Shown: one piece after another, positions 5,980 through 5,986 of the stretch
How the letters are laid out: every line of letters begins with the position of its first letter
Numbering within the stretch: the first letter of the stretch is position 1
Assembly: GCA_903854805.1 (NCBI GenBank)
Contig: CAINXK010000216.1
Location: 1 to 5,986, forward strand
Length of the DNA stretch: 5,986 nt
Direction of reading: 5' to 3'
DNA from: an uncultured Anaerolineae bacterium
GTDB lineage: Bacteria > Chloroflexota > Anaerolineae > Anaerolineales > Villigracilaceae
Made by a program: the position numbers and the translations under genes
The notes under the pieces: generated by a model
The model's database searches: none
What the model saw: only the letters and a program-made list of their open reading frames with translations
Told to the model about the DNA's origin: nothing

Positions 5980-5986
5980 AAAAAGT

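Noticed and set aside
5964..5986. Plus-strand ATG opening a frame (MALILKK) that runs off the right edge
   Set aside because: Only seven codons are visible, the AGG beside it is too close to act as a Shine-Dalgarno, and the ATG lies within the hairpin; it cannot be supported.
1..5986. Mobile elements, CRISPR arrays, or a defence or toxin system
   Set aside because: No terminal inverted repeats, transposase motifs, regular spaced repeats or toxin/nuclease motifs were seen on either strand.

Overview
The window looks like bacterial chromosomal DNA, probably from the phylum Chloroflexota (an Anaerolineae-like lineage). That placement is an inference from the very long SecA, whose NBD2 insertions and wording (for example GGIPHEVLNARKH) resemble, as I remember them, SecA proteins of that phylum. 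I could not run a search. The two complete genes have moderate GC; the 5' intergenic stretch is visibly richer in A+T.

Left edge (1-130): the first 13 codons of a minus-strand gene that leaves the window. They look like the start of a helix-turn-helix repressor, possibly TetR family. Upstream lie a Shine-Dalgarno, a strong sigma70-type promoter (TTGACA, 17-bp spacer, TACTAT) and a 32-bp near-perfect palindrome covering the expected transcription start. Together these read as an autoregulated repressor module facing away from secA.

Middle intergenic region (131-716): about 590 bp without a convincing gene. It holds one weak small-ORF candidate on the minus strand, an imperfect inverted repeat, and at its right end the control region of secA: two candidate plus-strand promoters and a small hairpin containing the secA Shine-Dalgarno.

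Main genes: secA (717-4754, 1345 aa) encodes the preprotein translocase motor. All core motor motifs are intact, but it is about 450 residues longer than E. coli SecA (901 aa). The extra length comes from insertions in NBD1 and NBD2 and, above all, from a helical wing region several times the usual size. It has no C-terminal zinc-binding tail and I see no cysteine in it. Forty-nine bases downstream on the same strand is add (4804-5844, 346 aa, GTG start), an adenosine deaminase with a full set of zinc and catalytic residues. The spacing allows co-transcription, but protein export and purine salvage have no evident functional link.

Right edge (5845-5986): non-coding as far as visible, with one perfect DnaA-box sequence and a hairpin that would act as a weak terminator for a minus-strand gene arriving from the right.

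I do not see a clearly new multi-gene system. The most unusual items are the architecture of the SecA protein and the compact repressor/operator module at the left edge.
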